Below, piece after piece: positions 26,214-34,958 of a stretch of DNA of 64,000 bases (position 1 is its first letter; every line of letters starts with the position of its first letter). A program made the position numbers and the translations under genes. The notes under the pieces are model-generated. The model made no database searches, was not told the DNA's origin, and saw only the letters and a list, made by a program, of their open reading frames with translations. This stretch comes from Pseudogulbenkiania sp. MAI-1 (GTDB lineage Bacteria > Pseudomonadota > Gammaproteobacteria > Burkholderiales > Chromobacteriaceae): positions 1,461,011-1,525,010 of the forward strand of contig NZ_AZUR01000001.1 of NCBI RefSeq assembly GCF_000527175.1, given 5' to 3'.

Positions 26214-27140
26214 ATGAAACAGGTACACATCATCGATTCCCACACTGGCGGTGAACCCACTCGCCTGGTGATGACAGGCTTTCCCGAACTGGCTGGCAGC
26301 ACGATGGCCGAGAAGCGCGACGCGTTGCGCGAGCAGCACGACAAGTGGCGCCGTGCCTGCCTGCTGGAGCCGCGTGGCAACGATGTGCTGGTCGGCGCTC
26401 TATATTGCGAGCCGGTATCGCCAGGTGCTACCTGCGGCGTGATTTTCTTCAACAATGCCGGCTACCTCGGCATGTGCGGCCACGGCACCATCGGCCTGGT
26501 CGCCTCGTTGCATCACTTGGGGCAGATCCAGCCCGGCGTGCACAAAATCGACACCCCGGTCGGCCCGGTCAGTGCCACCCTGCATGACGACGGCGCGGTG
26601 ACCCTGCGCAACGTACCGGCCTACCGCTACCGTCAGCAGGTCCCGGTCGAGGTGCCCGGCCATGGCCGCGTTTACGGCGATATCGCCTGGGGCGGCAACT
26701 GGTTCTTCCTGGTCGCCGATCACGGGCAGTCGCTACGGCTCGAGAATGTCGACGCCCTGACGGAGTTCACCTGGGCGATGCTCAAGGCCTTGGAGGACCA
26801 GGGCATCCGCGGCGAAGACGGCGCCCTGATCGACCATGTCGAGCTGTTTGCCGACGACGACCAAGCCGACAGCCGCAACTTCGTCATGTGTCCAGGCAAG
26901 GCCTACGACCGTTCGCCCTGCGGCACCGGTACCAGCGCCAAGCTGGCGTGCCTGGCGGCCGACGGCAAGCTGGCCGAGGGCGAGCGCTGGGTTCAGGCCA
27001 GCATCACTGGCAGCCGGTTCGAAGGCCGTTACGAATGGGAAGGAGAGCGCATCCGCCCGTTCATTACCGGCCGTGCCTACATGACCGCCGACAGCACGCT
27101 GCTGATCGACGAACAGGATCCCTTCGCGTGGGGCATTTGA
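26214..27140 (+). CDS. lhpA: 4-hydroxyproline 2-epimerase
   Basis: This 308-residue member of the proline racemase family converts trans-4-hydroxy-L-proline to cis-4-hydroxy-D-proline, the first step of catabolism. Both catalytic cysteines are present: C88 in GYLGMCGHGT and C236 in DRSPCGTGT. The Cys/Cys pair argues against the Ser/Cys or Thr dehydratase-type relatives. The start MKQVHIIDSHTGGEPTRLV is typical; an earlier in-frame ATG at 26202 lies within its GACAGG ribosome site. The following three genes complete the known D-hydroxyproline route. Confidence 0.93.
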   Translation: MKQVHIIDSHTGGEPTRLVMTGFPELAGSTMAEKRDALREQHDKWRRACLLEPRGNDVLVGALYCEPVSPGATCGVIFFNNAGYLGMCGHGTIGLVASLHHLGQIQPGVHKIDTPVGPVSATLHDDGAVTLRNVPAYRYRQQVPVEVPGHGRVYGDIAWGGNWFFLVADHGQSLRLENVDALTEFTWAMLKALEDQGIRGEDGALIDHVELFADDDQADSRNFVMCPGKAYDRSPCGTGTSAKLACLAADGKLAEGERWVQASITGSRFEGRYEWEGERIRPFITGRAYMTADSTLLIDEQDPFAWGI

Positions 27141-27214
27141 GCCAGCACGTCTGACGCCGCCCCGGCGGCCCCTTTACCTCCATCACCCGAATGAATGCTG
27201 TAAGGAGCAAAGCA

Positions 27215-28162
27215 ATGAGCGATAACATCTTCACCGGTTGCATTCCTGCCCTGATGACCCCGTGCACCGCCGAGCGCAAGCCGGACTTCGATGCCCTGGT
27301 AGCCAAGGGCCGCGAGCTGATCGACATCGGTATGAGCGCCGTGGTGTACTGCGGCTCCATGGGCGACTGGCCGCTGCTCACCGAAGCCGAACGCCAGGAA
27401 GGCGTGGCGCGTCTGGTGGCGGCCGGCATCCCGACCATCGTCGGTACCGGTGCGGTCAATACCCGCGAGGCAGTCTCCCACGCCGCTCACGCCGCCAAAG
27501 TAGGCGCCCATGGCCTGATGGTGATCCCTCGTGTGCTCTCCCGTGGTGCCTCGCCGGCCGCGCAAAAAGCGCACTTCGCCGCCATCCTCAAAGCCGCCCC
27601 GGGCCTGCCGGCGGTGATCTACAACAGTCCTTACTACGGCTTCGCCACCCGAGCCGACCTGTTCTTCGAGCTGCGCCGCGAATACCCAAACCTGATCGGC
27701 TTCAAAGAATTCGGTGGTGCCGCCGACATGCGCTACGCGGCCGAGAACATCACTTCCAAGGACGATGAGGTCACCCTCATGGTCGGTGTCGATACCCAGG
27801 TCGTGCACGGTTTTGTCAATTGCAACGCTACCGGCGCCATCACCGGCATCGGCAACGCCCTGCCGCGCGAAGTGCTGCACCTGGTGGCCCTGAGCAAGCA
27901 GGCCGCCAAGGGTGACGCCAAGGCCCGCCGCCTTGCCCGCGAGCTGGAATCGGCACTGGCGGTGCTGTCGTCTTTCGATGAAGGCTGCGACCTGGTGCTC
28001 TACTACAAGCACCTGATGGTGCTCAACGGCGACAAGGAATACACCCTGCACTTCAATGAGACCGATGTGCTCAGCGATGCCCAGCGCTGTTACGCCGAGA
28101 CCCAGTACGCGCTGTTCCGCGAGTGGTACCGCAATTGGTCGGCAGAACAGAACGTCGCCTGA
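27215..28162 (+). CDS. 1-pyrroline-4-hydroxy-2-carboxylate deaminase (DapA family)
   Basis: This 315-residue TIM-barrel aldolase/lyase belongs to the dihydrodipicolinate synthase family. The Schiff-base lysine is K164 in GFKEFGG and the catalytic tyrosine is Y136 in PAVIYNSPYYG. Between epimerase and semialdehyde dehydrogenase genes this family member is the deaminase that turns pyrroline-4-hydroxy-2-carboxylate into alpha-ketoglutarate semialdehyde plus ammonia (LhpC in Pseudomonas). The start ATG 27215 has AAGGAGC upstream; an earlier in-frame ATG at 27191 is less likely. Assignment rests on context plus family, since dapA paralogues are numerous. Confidence 0.88.
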   Translation: MSDNIFTGCIPALMTPCTAERKPDFDALVAKGRELIDIGMSAVVYCGSMGDWPLLTEAERQEGVARLVAAGIPTIVGTGAVNTREAVSHAAHAAKVGAHGLMVIPRVLSRGASPAAQKAHFAAILKAAPGLPAVIYNSPYYGFATRADLFFELRREYPNLIGFKEFGGAADMRYAAENITSKDDEVTLMVGVDTQVVHGFVNCNATGAITGIGNALPREVLHLVALSKQAAKGDAKARRLARELESALAVLSSFDEGCDLVLYYKHLMVLNGDKEYTLHFNETDVLSDAQRCYAETQYALFREWYRNWSAEQNVA

Positions 28163-28269
28163 CGCACACACCGGCCTGCAGGGCGGTGCCTCGATGCGCG
28201 CCGCCTCTGTTTGCGCCCACTGCGCACCCCCGTTGCGTAGCTGGGCTACCTACTTTCGCAGGAGTCACC

Positions 28270-29841
28270 ATGAACTTGACAGGCAAGATGCTGATTGGCG
28301 GGCAAGCCGTCGCCGGCAGCCGCGAAGCGATCCAGGCAATCGATCCGGCCACCGGCAAACCGCTCGAGCCGGCCTATCCCGGCGGCACCGGCGAGCATGT
28401 GGAACAGGCCTGCGCCCTGGCCTGGGCCGCCTTTGACCGCTACCGTGAGACGTCGCTGGCGGTCCGCGCCCACTTCCTCGAAACCATTGCCGACGAGATC
28501 GAAGCCCTTGGCGACGAGCTGATCGAGCGCGCCGTGGCCGAGAGCGGCCTGCCGCGTGTCCGGATCCAGGGAGAACGTGGCCGCACCTGCGGGCAACTGC
28601 GCACCTTTGCCCGCACCGTGCGTGCCGGGGAATGGCTGGATGTGCGGGTCGACACCGCCCAGCCGGAGCGGCAGCCCTTGCCCCGCGCGGACCTGCGCCA
28701 GCGTCACGTGCCGCTGGGCCCGGTGGCGGTGTTCGGGGCGAGCAATTTCCCACTGGCCTTTTCCGTCGCTGGCGGTGACACCGCCTCGGCCCTGGCGGCG
28801 GGCTGCCCGGTGGTCGTCAAGGCCCATGGCGCCCACCCCGGCACCAGCGAACTGGTCGGCCACGCCGTGGCGCGTGCCGTGGCGAAATGCGAACTCCCCG
28901 AAGGCGTGTTCTCGCTGCTGTTCGGCTCTGGCCGTGAAGTGGGTATCGCCCTGGTCAGCGACCCGCGCATCAAGGCGGTCGGCTTCACCGGTTCGCGCAG
29001 CGGCGGCATCGCCTTGTGCCAAGCCGCCCAAGCCCGCCCCGAGCCGATCCCGGTGTATGCGGAGATGAGCTCGATCAACCCGGTGTTCCTGTTCCCGGCC
29101 GCCCTGCAAGCACGTGCCGACGCATTGGCGCAGGGTTTCGTCGCCTCGCTGACCCTGGGCGCGGGCCAGTTCTGCACCAACCCCGGCCTGGTGCTTGCCC
29201 TCCAGGGGCCGGACCTGGACCGCTTCATCGCCGCTGCGGCGGATGCCGTCCGACGCAGCGGCGCGCAAACCATGCTCACCCCGGGCATCTTCGACGCCTA
29301 CCAGGCCGGTGTCGGGACGCTGGCCAGTCACGCCCTGCCGGTTGCCGCCGGCCTGAGCGCCGAAGGCCCGAACCAGTGCCAGCCCCGGCTGTTCACGACA
29401 ACGGCGCGGGACTTTCTTGCCAACCCGGCCCTGCAGGCCGAGGTCTTCGGTGCCGCCTCGCTGATCGTGCAATGTGCCGACGGCGAGGAGATCCGCCAGG
29501 TCGCCGAGCATCTGGAAGGCCAACTGACCGCCACGCTGCACCTGGACGACGGTGACCTGCACGCGGCCAGGGCCTTGCTGCCGACCCTGGAGCGCAAGGC
29601 CGGCCGCTTGCTGGTCAATGGCTGGCCAACGGGTGTCGAGGTGTGCGATGCCATGGTCCATGGCGGGCCGTTCCCGGCCACCTCCGATGCGCGCAGCACC
29701 TCGGTCGGTACTGCCGCGATCCAGCGTTTCCTGCGCCCGGTCTGCTACCAGAATTTCCCGGACAGCCTGTTGCCTGCCGCACTGCAGCACGGCAATCCGC
29801 TGCACCTGCGTCGCCTGCTCGATGGCCGGAGAGAGGCCTAG
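28270..29841 (+). CDS. Alpha-ketoglutarate semialdehyde dehydrogenase
   Basis: This 523-residue NAD(P)-dependent aldehyde dehydrogenase oxidises 2,5-dioxopentanoate to alpha-ketoglutarate, the last step of hydroxyproline use. The catalytic cysteine lies in LGAGQFCTNPGLVL and the general-base glutamate in PVYAEMSSINPVF; the cofactor loop appears as FTGSRSGG. The length fits this subfamily, which is longer than most aldehyde dehydrogenases. An in-frame open stretch upstream is ignored because GGAG lies directly before the ATG at 28270. The next gene begins 3 bp after the stop. Confidence 0.92.
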   Translation: MNLTGKMLIGGQAVAGSREAIQAIDPATGKPLEPAYPGGTGEHVEQACALAWAAFDRYRETSLAVRAHFLETIADEIEALGDELIERAVAESGLPRVRIQGERGRTCGQLRTFARTVRAGEWLDVRVDTAQPERQPLPRADLRQRHVPLGPVAVFGASNFPLAFSVAGGDTASALAAGCPVVVKAHGAHPGTSELVGHAVARAVAKCELPEGVFSLLFGSGREVGIALVSDPRIKAVGFTGSRSGGIALCQAAQARPEPIPVYAEMSSINPVFLFPAALQARADALAQGFVASLTLGAGQFCTNPGLVLALQGPDLDRFIAAAADAVRRSGAQTMLTPGIFDAYQAGVGTLASHALPVAAGLSAEGPNQCQPRLFTTTARDFLANPALQAEVFGAASLIVQCADGEEIRQVAEHLEGQLTATLHLDDGDLHAARALLPTLERKAGRLLVNGWPTGVEVCDAMVHGGPFPATSDARSTSVGTAAIQRFLRPVCYQNFPDSLLPAALQHGNPLHLRRLLDGRREA

Positions 29842-29844
29842 GTC

Positions 29845-31107
29845 ATGTCGAACTCCCTGACTTCAGCGGCGGACATCGTCGTGGTGGGGGCCGGCGTGGT
29901 CGGCATCGCCACCGCCTTGCAACTGCGCCTGGCCGGCTGCGCGGTGACGCTGGTCGACCGCGGCGAGCCGGCGATGGAAACCAGCTACGGCAACGCCGGC
30001 GCCTTTGCCGTCAGCGACGTGATTCCGCTGGCCGAGCCGGGTGTCTTGCGCAAGGTGCCGGGCTGGATGCTCGATCCGCTGGGGCCGCTGGCCTTGCGCT
30101 GGCGCTATCTGCCGACGCTGGCGCCGTGGCTGGCGCGTTTCGTCGCCGCCAGCCGGCCGAAGCGGGTGGCCGAGCTCACCCGTGCCATGGCGGCGCTCTT
30201 GAACCGGGTCAACGACGACTACGCGCCGCTGATCCAGCGCGCCGGCCTGAACCAACTGTGGCGGCGCCACGGCAACCTGACGCTGTACCGCAGCGAGGAG
30301 GAGTTCGGCGCGGCGCAGGCGGCCTGGGACGACAAGCGCCGTCACGGCGTGGGCTGGCACAAGCTCGGCCGTGCCGAACTCGAGCGCGACGCGCCACAGG
30401 TCGGCAAGGAGTGGCAGGTGGCCGTAAACGTGCCGGCCTGGTCGCACGTGGACGATCCCTACACCTTCAGCCGCGGGCTGTTCGACGCCTTCATCCGCGA
30501 AGGCGGGCGCTTCGTGCAGGACGAGGTGCTGGCTACCGCCTGTGCGTCCGGCCGCATCGCCGGGGTGGAGACCGCCAACAGCGGCCGGCTCAAGGCCGAT
30601 GCGGTGGTGATCGCCTGCGGCATCTGGAGCGACCGCTTCACCAGGCAGCACAAGTACCGCATTCCGCTGGAGAGCGAGCGCGGCTACCACGTGACGCTGC
30701 CCAAGGCCGGCGTGGCGCTGCACCACTTCATCCAGTGCGCCAGCGAGAGCTTCGTGATCCTGCCGATGGGCAACGGCGGGCTGCGGCTCGCCGGCACCGT
30801 GGAGCTGGCGCACCGCGACGCGCCGCCCGACTGGCGCCGCGCCCACATCCTGATCGACAAGGCCAAGCGCATCGTCGGCGATTTCGATACCACCGACATG
30901 AGCGTGTGGATGGGCAACCGCCCCTCGGTGCCGGATACGGTGCCGGTGATCGCCCCGGCGCCGGACGTGGGCGGGCTGTACTTCGCCACCGGCCATGGCC
31001 ACCTGGGGCTGACGCTGGCCGCCACCACCGGCGCGCTGCTGACCGACATGATTCTGCGGCGCCCCAGCGGTTTCGACGTTTCACCTTACCGGCTCGACCG
31101 GTTCTGA
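29845..31107 (+). CDS. FAD-dependent D-amino acid (D-hydroxyproline) dehydrogenase
   Basis: This 420-residue flavoprotein of the DadA/DAO family has an N-terminal dinucleotide-binding motif (IVVVGAGVVGIATALQLRLAG) and a C-terminal FAD-contact region (GLYFATGHGHLGLTLAATTG). The family oxidises D-amino acids with electrons passing to the respiratory chain. Placed here it most likely converts cis-4-hydroxy-D-proline to pyrroline-4-hydroxy-2-carboxylate. Unlike the multi-subunit Pseudomonas enzyme it appears to be a single polypeptide. The start lies 3 bp after the dehydrogenase stop, so it is co-translated. Confidence 0.88.
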   Translation: MSNSLTSAADIVVVGAGVVGIATALQLRLAGCAVTLVDRGEPAMETSYGNAGAFAVSDVIPLAEPGVLRKVPGWMLDPLGPLALRWRYLPTLAPWLARFVAASRPKRVAELTRAMAALLNRVNDDYAPLIQRAGLNQLWRRHGNLTLYRSEEEFGAAQAAWDDKRRHGVGWHKLGRAELERDAPQVGKEWQVAVNVPAWSHVDDPYTFSRGLFDAFIREGGRFVQDEVLATACASGRIAGVETANSGRLKADAVVIACGIWSDRFTRQHKYRIPLESERGYHVTLPKAGVALHHFIQCASESFVILPMGNGGLRLAGTVELAHRDAPPDWRRAHILIDKAKRIVGDFDTTDMSVWMGNRPSVPDTVPVIAPAPDVGGLYFATGHGHLGLTLAATTGALLTDMILRRPSGFDVSPYRLDRF

Positions 31108-31149
31108 CCGGCCTTTCGGCCAATCTAAAAGAGAAGCAAAGGAGAAATC

Positions 31150-32295
31150 ATGAAGCAGCGTTTTCCTCGCAGCATGACCGTGGTGTTGGCCCTGGGCGGC
31201 GTGATGGCACCGTTCGCGGTGGGCGCGGCCTATGCCGATACCGTGGTGAAGATCGGCTTTTCCTCGCCGTTGTCCGGCCCGCAGGCACACTACGGCAAGG
31301 ACAACGAGAACGCCACCAAGATGGCGATCGACGATCTCAACGCCAAGCCGATCACCGTCGGTGGCCAGAAGATCAAGTTCGAGCTGGTGTCCGAGGACGA
31401 TCAGGCCGATCCGCGCGTCGGCACCCAGGTGGCGCAGCGCCTGGTCGATTCGGGGGTGAAGGCGGTGATCGGCCACTTCAACTCCGGCGTGTCGATCCCG
31501 GCCTCGCGCATCTACTCCGACGCCGGCATCCCGCAGCTGTCGGTATCGACCAACCCGGCCTATACCCAGCAGGGCTACAAGACCACCTTCCGCCTGGTGG
31601 GCAGCGACAGCCAGGTGGGCGGGGCGCTCGGGCAATTTGCCGTGAAGACGCTCAAGGCCAAGTCCATCGCGGTGATCGACGATCGCACCGCCTACGGTCA
31701 GGGCATTGCCGACGAGTTTGTCAAAGCGGTCGGCGCCAACGGTGGCAAGGTCGGGCGGCGCGAGTTCACGTCCGACAAATCGACCGATTTCACCGCCATT
31801 CTCACCTCGCTCAAGGCGGCCAACCCGGACGTGATCTTCTACGGCGGCGCCGATGCGCAGGCCGCGCCGATGGCCAAGCAGATGAAGCGTCTGGGCCTGA
31901 AGGCCAAGCTGATGGGCGGTGACATGCTCAACACGCCGACCTTCATCCAGCTGGCCGGCGCCGATGCCGCGGGGCATTACTCCGCCGTGCCGGGCGGGGT
32001 GCTGAACTCGCGTCCGGCCGGCAAGGCGTTCGAGAGCCGCTACAAGGCGCGCTTCAAGCAGGACGTGGTGCTGCTCGGGCCGCAGTTCTACGACGGCGTG
32101 ATGCTGGTGGCCGAGGCGATGAAGAAGGCCAACTCGGTCGAGCCCGCCAAGTACCTGCCGCAGCTCGCCAAGCTGCGTTACAGCGGCGTCACCTCCGACT
32201 TCGCTTTCGACGCCAAGGGCGACCTGATGCGGGCTCCGGTGACCATCTCGGTGGTCAAGGACAACAAGTGGGCGGTGCAGTCGGTAGCTCAGTAA
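31150..32295 (+). CDS. Branched-chain amino acid-type ABC substrate-binding protein
   Basis: This 381-residue periplasmic protein of the LivJ/LivK family has a signal peptide (RSMTVVLALGGVMAPFAVGAAYAD). It has the usual opening VKIGFSSPLSGPQAHYGKDNENATKMAIDDLNA and the later segment DRTAYGQGIADEFVKAVGANGGKV. It probably captures an amino acid; hydroxyproline or proline is an attractive guess from its place at the end of the operon, but no permease or ATPase genes are adjacent. The gap to the previous gene is 42 bp with GGAG before the ATG. A terminator follows at 32324, marking the end of the operon. Confidence 0.88.
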   Translation: MKQRFPRSMTVVLALGGVMAPFAVGAAYADTVVKIGFSSPLSGPQAHYGKDNENATKMAIDDLNAKPITVGGQKIKFELVSEDDQADPRVGTQVAQRLVDSGVKAVIGHFNSGVSIPASRIYSDAGIPQLSVSTNPAYTQQGYKTTFRLVGSDSQVGGALGQFAVKTLKAKSIAVIDDRTAYGQGIADEFVKAVGANGGKVGRREFTSDKSTDFTAILTSLKAANPDVIFYGGADAQAAPMAKQMKRLGLKAKLMGGDMLNTPTFIQLAGADAAGHYSAVPGGVLNSRPAGKAFESRYKARFKQDVVLLGPQFYDGVMLVAEAMKKANSVEPAKYLPQLAKLRYSGVTSDFAFDAKGDLMRAPVTISVVKDNKWAVQSVAQ

Positions 32296-32323
32296 GCCAC
32301 AGTATTCCTCTGTGCAGTCCTTG

Positions 32324-32349
32324 GGCCAGCCTTAGTGCTGGCCTTTTTT
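32324..32349 (+). terminator. Terminator ending the hydroxyproline operon
   Basis: GGCCAGC at 32324-32330 and GCTGGCC at 32337-32343 with a six-base loop are followed by six T. Confidence 0.88.
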
Positions 32350-32420
32350 CTGGCGAGCCAGACGGCGGTGACGGACGCCATATGACGCGGTGCGTCATCT
32401 GCGGTTATGATGTGGTGTCA

Positions 32421-32434
32421 TTACGTTAACGTAA
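32421..32434. promoter_or_regulatory. Perfect 14-bp palindrome TTACGTTAACGTAA
   Basis: This perfect palindrome lies 9 bp before the thioesterase start and overlaps its ribosome site. From memory it resembles the ACGT-N2-ACGT sites of the MerR-family regulator LiuR, which controls branched-chain amino acid and acyl-CoA genes in proteobacteria. No such regulator is in the window. Confidence 0.45.
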
Positions 32435-32443
32435 GGTGCACAT

Positions 32444-32869
32444 ATGGAAAACCGTTTGCCGGTGATCGACCGCAAGACAATCACCATGCGCTGGGGCGAC
32501 ATGGACGCCGTCGGCCATCTCAACAATACCTATTACTTCCGCTACCTGGAGCAGATCCGCATCGAATGGCTGGACGAGCTGGGCCATGGCATCGACCCGG
32601 ACGGTGTCGGTCCGGTGCTGGCCAGCACCGGCTGTGTGTATCGCAAGGAGCTGGTCTACCCGGCCACGGTGGTGATCACCATCGAGCTGGAAAAGCTCGG
32701 CAATTCCAGTCTCAAGCTGCACCACCGCTTCTTCCGCGAGGGCGATGAGGAAACGGTGTACGCCGAGGCCGACGCCACGCTGGTGTGGGTGGATTACCGC
32801 AGCGGCCAGACGGTGCGTATCCCCGAGCCGATCCGTGCCGCGATCAGCGGCGAGCGGCTGCCGGCCTGA
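32444..32869 (+). CDS. Acyl-CoA thioesterase, 4HBT/YbgC-like
   Basis: This 141-residue hot-dog fold thioesterase has the family active-site segment GDMDAVGHLNNTYYFRYLEQIRIEW, with the catalytic Asp and the HxN that follows. It hydrolyses acyl-CoA thioesters; the exact acyl group is not readable. It is a single gene, with its stop 62 bp from the end of the convergent mnmC. A palindromic operator candidate overlaps the 5' leader, suggesting direct repression. The ribosome site is AAGGTG. Confidence 0.88.
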   Translation: MENRLPVIDRKTITMRWGDMDAVGHLNNTYYFRYLEQIRIEWLDELGHGIDPDGVGPVLASTGCVYRKELVYPATVVITIELEKLGNSSLKLHHRFFREGDEETVYAEADATLVWVDYRSGQTVRIPEPIRAAISGERLPA

Positions 32870-32930
32870 GCGGCAGCCGGGAGGGAGCCGTGTAGGAGCA
32901 GCCCCCGTCTGCCGCCGTCGACGCCAGGGC

Positions 32931-34910
32931 TCAGGGCTTGATCTTCTGCCGGATCAGGTCACGCAACAGGAAGCGGCTGGGATGGATGGCGTCGAGCAGC
33001 GGCTTGGGTAGCGGTGCGGGCTCGCCCTCCAGGTAGGCGGCGAGGATTTCTCCCGAGAGTGGGGCGGTGATCATGCCGCGCGAGCCGTGCGCGGTGTTGA
33101 CGTACAGACCTTCCACCCACGGCGCCGGGGCGTCGAGGCGGCGCGTGGCGTCCTGCCCCAGTGCCCGGTAGCGCTCGAGGAAGGCGGCACGGTCGACTAC
33201 CGGGCCGACGATGGGCAGGTAGTCCGGGCTGGTGCAGCGGAAGGCAGCGCGCCCTCCCAGTGCCTCGTCGGGCAACTGCTCGCCGCCCAGCGCCTGGTAC
33301 AGCTCAGGGCACAGGCCGGAGAGCATGGCGAGGTTCTCGCGGTGCTCGCCCGGCTGGACGCTCAGGTCGTCGGTGTTGAACTTGAAGGTGGCGCCCAGGC
33401 AGTGGCTGTCGTAGCGGGCGGGCGCGATATAGCCTTCGCCGCACAGCACGGTCTTGAGCCGGCGGCTCTCCGCCGTGGCCGGCGCCACGGTGACCTGGCC
33501 GCGGATGCGCTTGAGCGGCAGATGATGGGTGGCGTCGAAGGCGGCGGCGTCGGCCCCGCCGGCGATCACCACCACGGCGCCGACCGCGAGCGGGCCATCC
33601 TGGCCGTAGGCCGTCCACAGCCGCTCGGCCGGGTTCCAGGCGAGTTCCAGCGCGGTGGCGCCGACCACGCGGCGGATGTTGGCATGGTCGGTGAGCCGGG
33701 CAATCAGCCGGGCCGGGTTGAGCCAGCCGGCCTGCGGGAAGAACAGCCCGCCGCTGGGCAGGTCGAGGCCGGCGAGCTCGCTGGCTTCGTGCCGGTCCAC
33801 TTGGCGCAGAAAACCGTCTGGCAAGCCGGCGGCGGCCAGTTCGGCCTGCTTTTGCGGGCTATCGCCCTCGTGCGGCAGCTGCAGCACGCCGCAGGCCTGC
33901 CAGTTGGCTTCGCTTTGCGGCAGTTCGCTGTGCAGCGTGCGCAGGCTGTAGCCGTAGCCCGCCAGCACCAGCCGGGTGAGCGGGGTGAAGTGCGGCGAGA
34001 GCTTGGCGTACAGCACGCCTTGCGGGTTGCCGGAGGCTTCCTGCGCCAGCGCTCGGTGACGATCCAGCAGGCTCACCTGCCAGCCGCGCCGCGCCAGGCT
34101 GGCGGCGCTCGCGGCACCGGCGATGCCGCCGCCGATGACGATGGCGCTGCGCTCCGCCAGCACGGTGGCCGGCCGGGCGAACCATGGCGCCTGCCAGCCG
34201 GGTTCCGGCGCGTGCTCCAGCCGGCCGCGGCACATCTCACGCTTGTGGCCGTAGCCCGGCACCTTCTCCACGGCGAAACCGGCGGCGATCAGGCCGCGGC
34301 GCACCGCTCCCGCGCTGGTGAAGGTGGCGAAGGTGGCGCCGGGGGCCGACAGCCGCGCCATCTGCTCGAACAGCGCCGGCTGCCACATCTCCGGGTTCTT
34401 GGCCGGGGCGAAGCCGTCGAGGAACCAGGCGTCGACACGGGCATCCAGCTCCGGCAGCGTTTCCAGCGCGTCGCCGACCAGCAGGGTCAGCGTCACCCGT
34501 CCGCCGCGCAGCACGAAGCGATGCCAGCCCGGCGTCAGGATGTCGTACTGGGCCAGCAGTTCGTCGGAATAGGGCGTCAGCTCGGGCCACAGCGCCAGTG
34601 CCTGGCGCAGGTCGTCCGGAGTCAGCGGGAATTTCTCGGTGCTGACAACATGCAGCCGGGCCGTGGCCGGGGCGTATTGCTCGAAGCACTGCCAGGCGCA
34701 CAGGACGTTGAGGCCGGTGCCGAAGCCGGTTTCGCCGATGCAGAACTGGCCGTGCTCGGGCAGGGCGGCGAAGCGCTCGGCCAGCGCGTTGTGGTGCAGG
34801 AAGACGTGACGCGTCTCCTCCAGGCCCGAGGCGCGGGAGAAGTAGACGTCGCCGAAGGTGCGGGAAAAGGGCTGGCCATCTTGCCAGTCGAGTTGGGCGT
34901 GATGCGTCAT
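32931..34910 (-). CDS. mnmC: Bifunctional tRNA mnm5s2U synthesis protein MnmC
   Basis: This 659-residue fusion has an N-terminal SAM methyltransferase domain (GETGFGTGLNVLCAW, then DAWFLDGFAPAKNPEMW) and a C-terminal FAD oxidoreductase domain (AIVIGGGIAGAASAASLARRGWQVSLLDR near residue 256). The enzyme turns cmnm5s2U34 into nm5s2U34 and then mnm5s2U34 in tRNAs for Lys, Glu and Gln. The next gene on this strand, selU, acts on the same wobble base. Length and domain order match E. coli MnmC. The C terminus ends with the expected SRGMITAPLSGEILAA segment followed by a short tail. Confidence 0.95.
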   Translation of the reverse strand: MTHHAQLDWQDGQPFSRTFGDVYFSRASGLEETRHVFLHHNALAERFAALPEHGQFCIGETGFGTGLNVLCAWQCFEQYAPATARLHVVSTEKFPLTPDDLRQALALWPELTPYSDELLAQYDILTPGWHRFVLRGGRVTLTLLVGDALETLPELDARVDAWFLDGFAPAKNPEMWQPALFEQMARLSAPGATFATFTSAGAVRRGLIAAGFAVEKVPGYGHKREMCRGRLEHAPEPGWQAPWFARPATVLAERSAIVIGGGIAGAASAASLARRGWQVSLLDRHRALAQEASGNPQGVLYAKLSPHFTPLTRLVLAGYGYSLRTLHSELPQSEANWQACGVLQLPHEGDSPQKQAELAAAGLPDGFLRQVDRHEASELAGLDLPSGGLFFPQAGWLNPARLIARLTDHANIRRVVGATALELAWNPAERLWTAYGQDGPLAVGAVVVIAGGADAAAFDATHHLPLKRIRGQVTVAPATAESRRLKTVLCGEGYIAPARYDSHCLGATFKFNTDDLSVQPGEHRENLAMLSGLCPELYQALGGEQLPDEALGGRAAFRCTSPDYLPIVGPVVDRAAFLERYRALGQDATRRLDAPAPWVEGLYVNTAHGSRGMITAPLSGEILAAYLEGEPAPLPKPLLDAIHPSRFLLRDLIRQKIKP

Positions 34911-34958
34911 CCGGTTCTAGTTCTATCGTGCATTCAGGTGCGGTCGAAGCGGGCGGGG

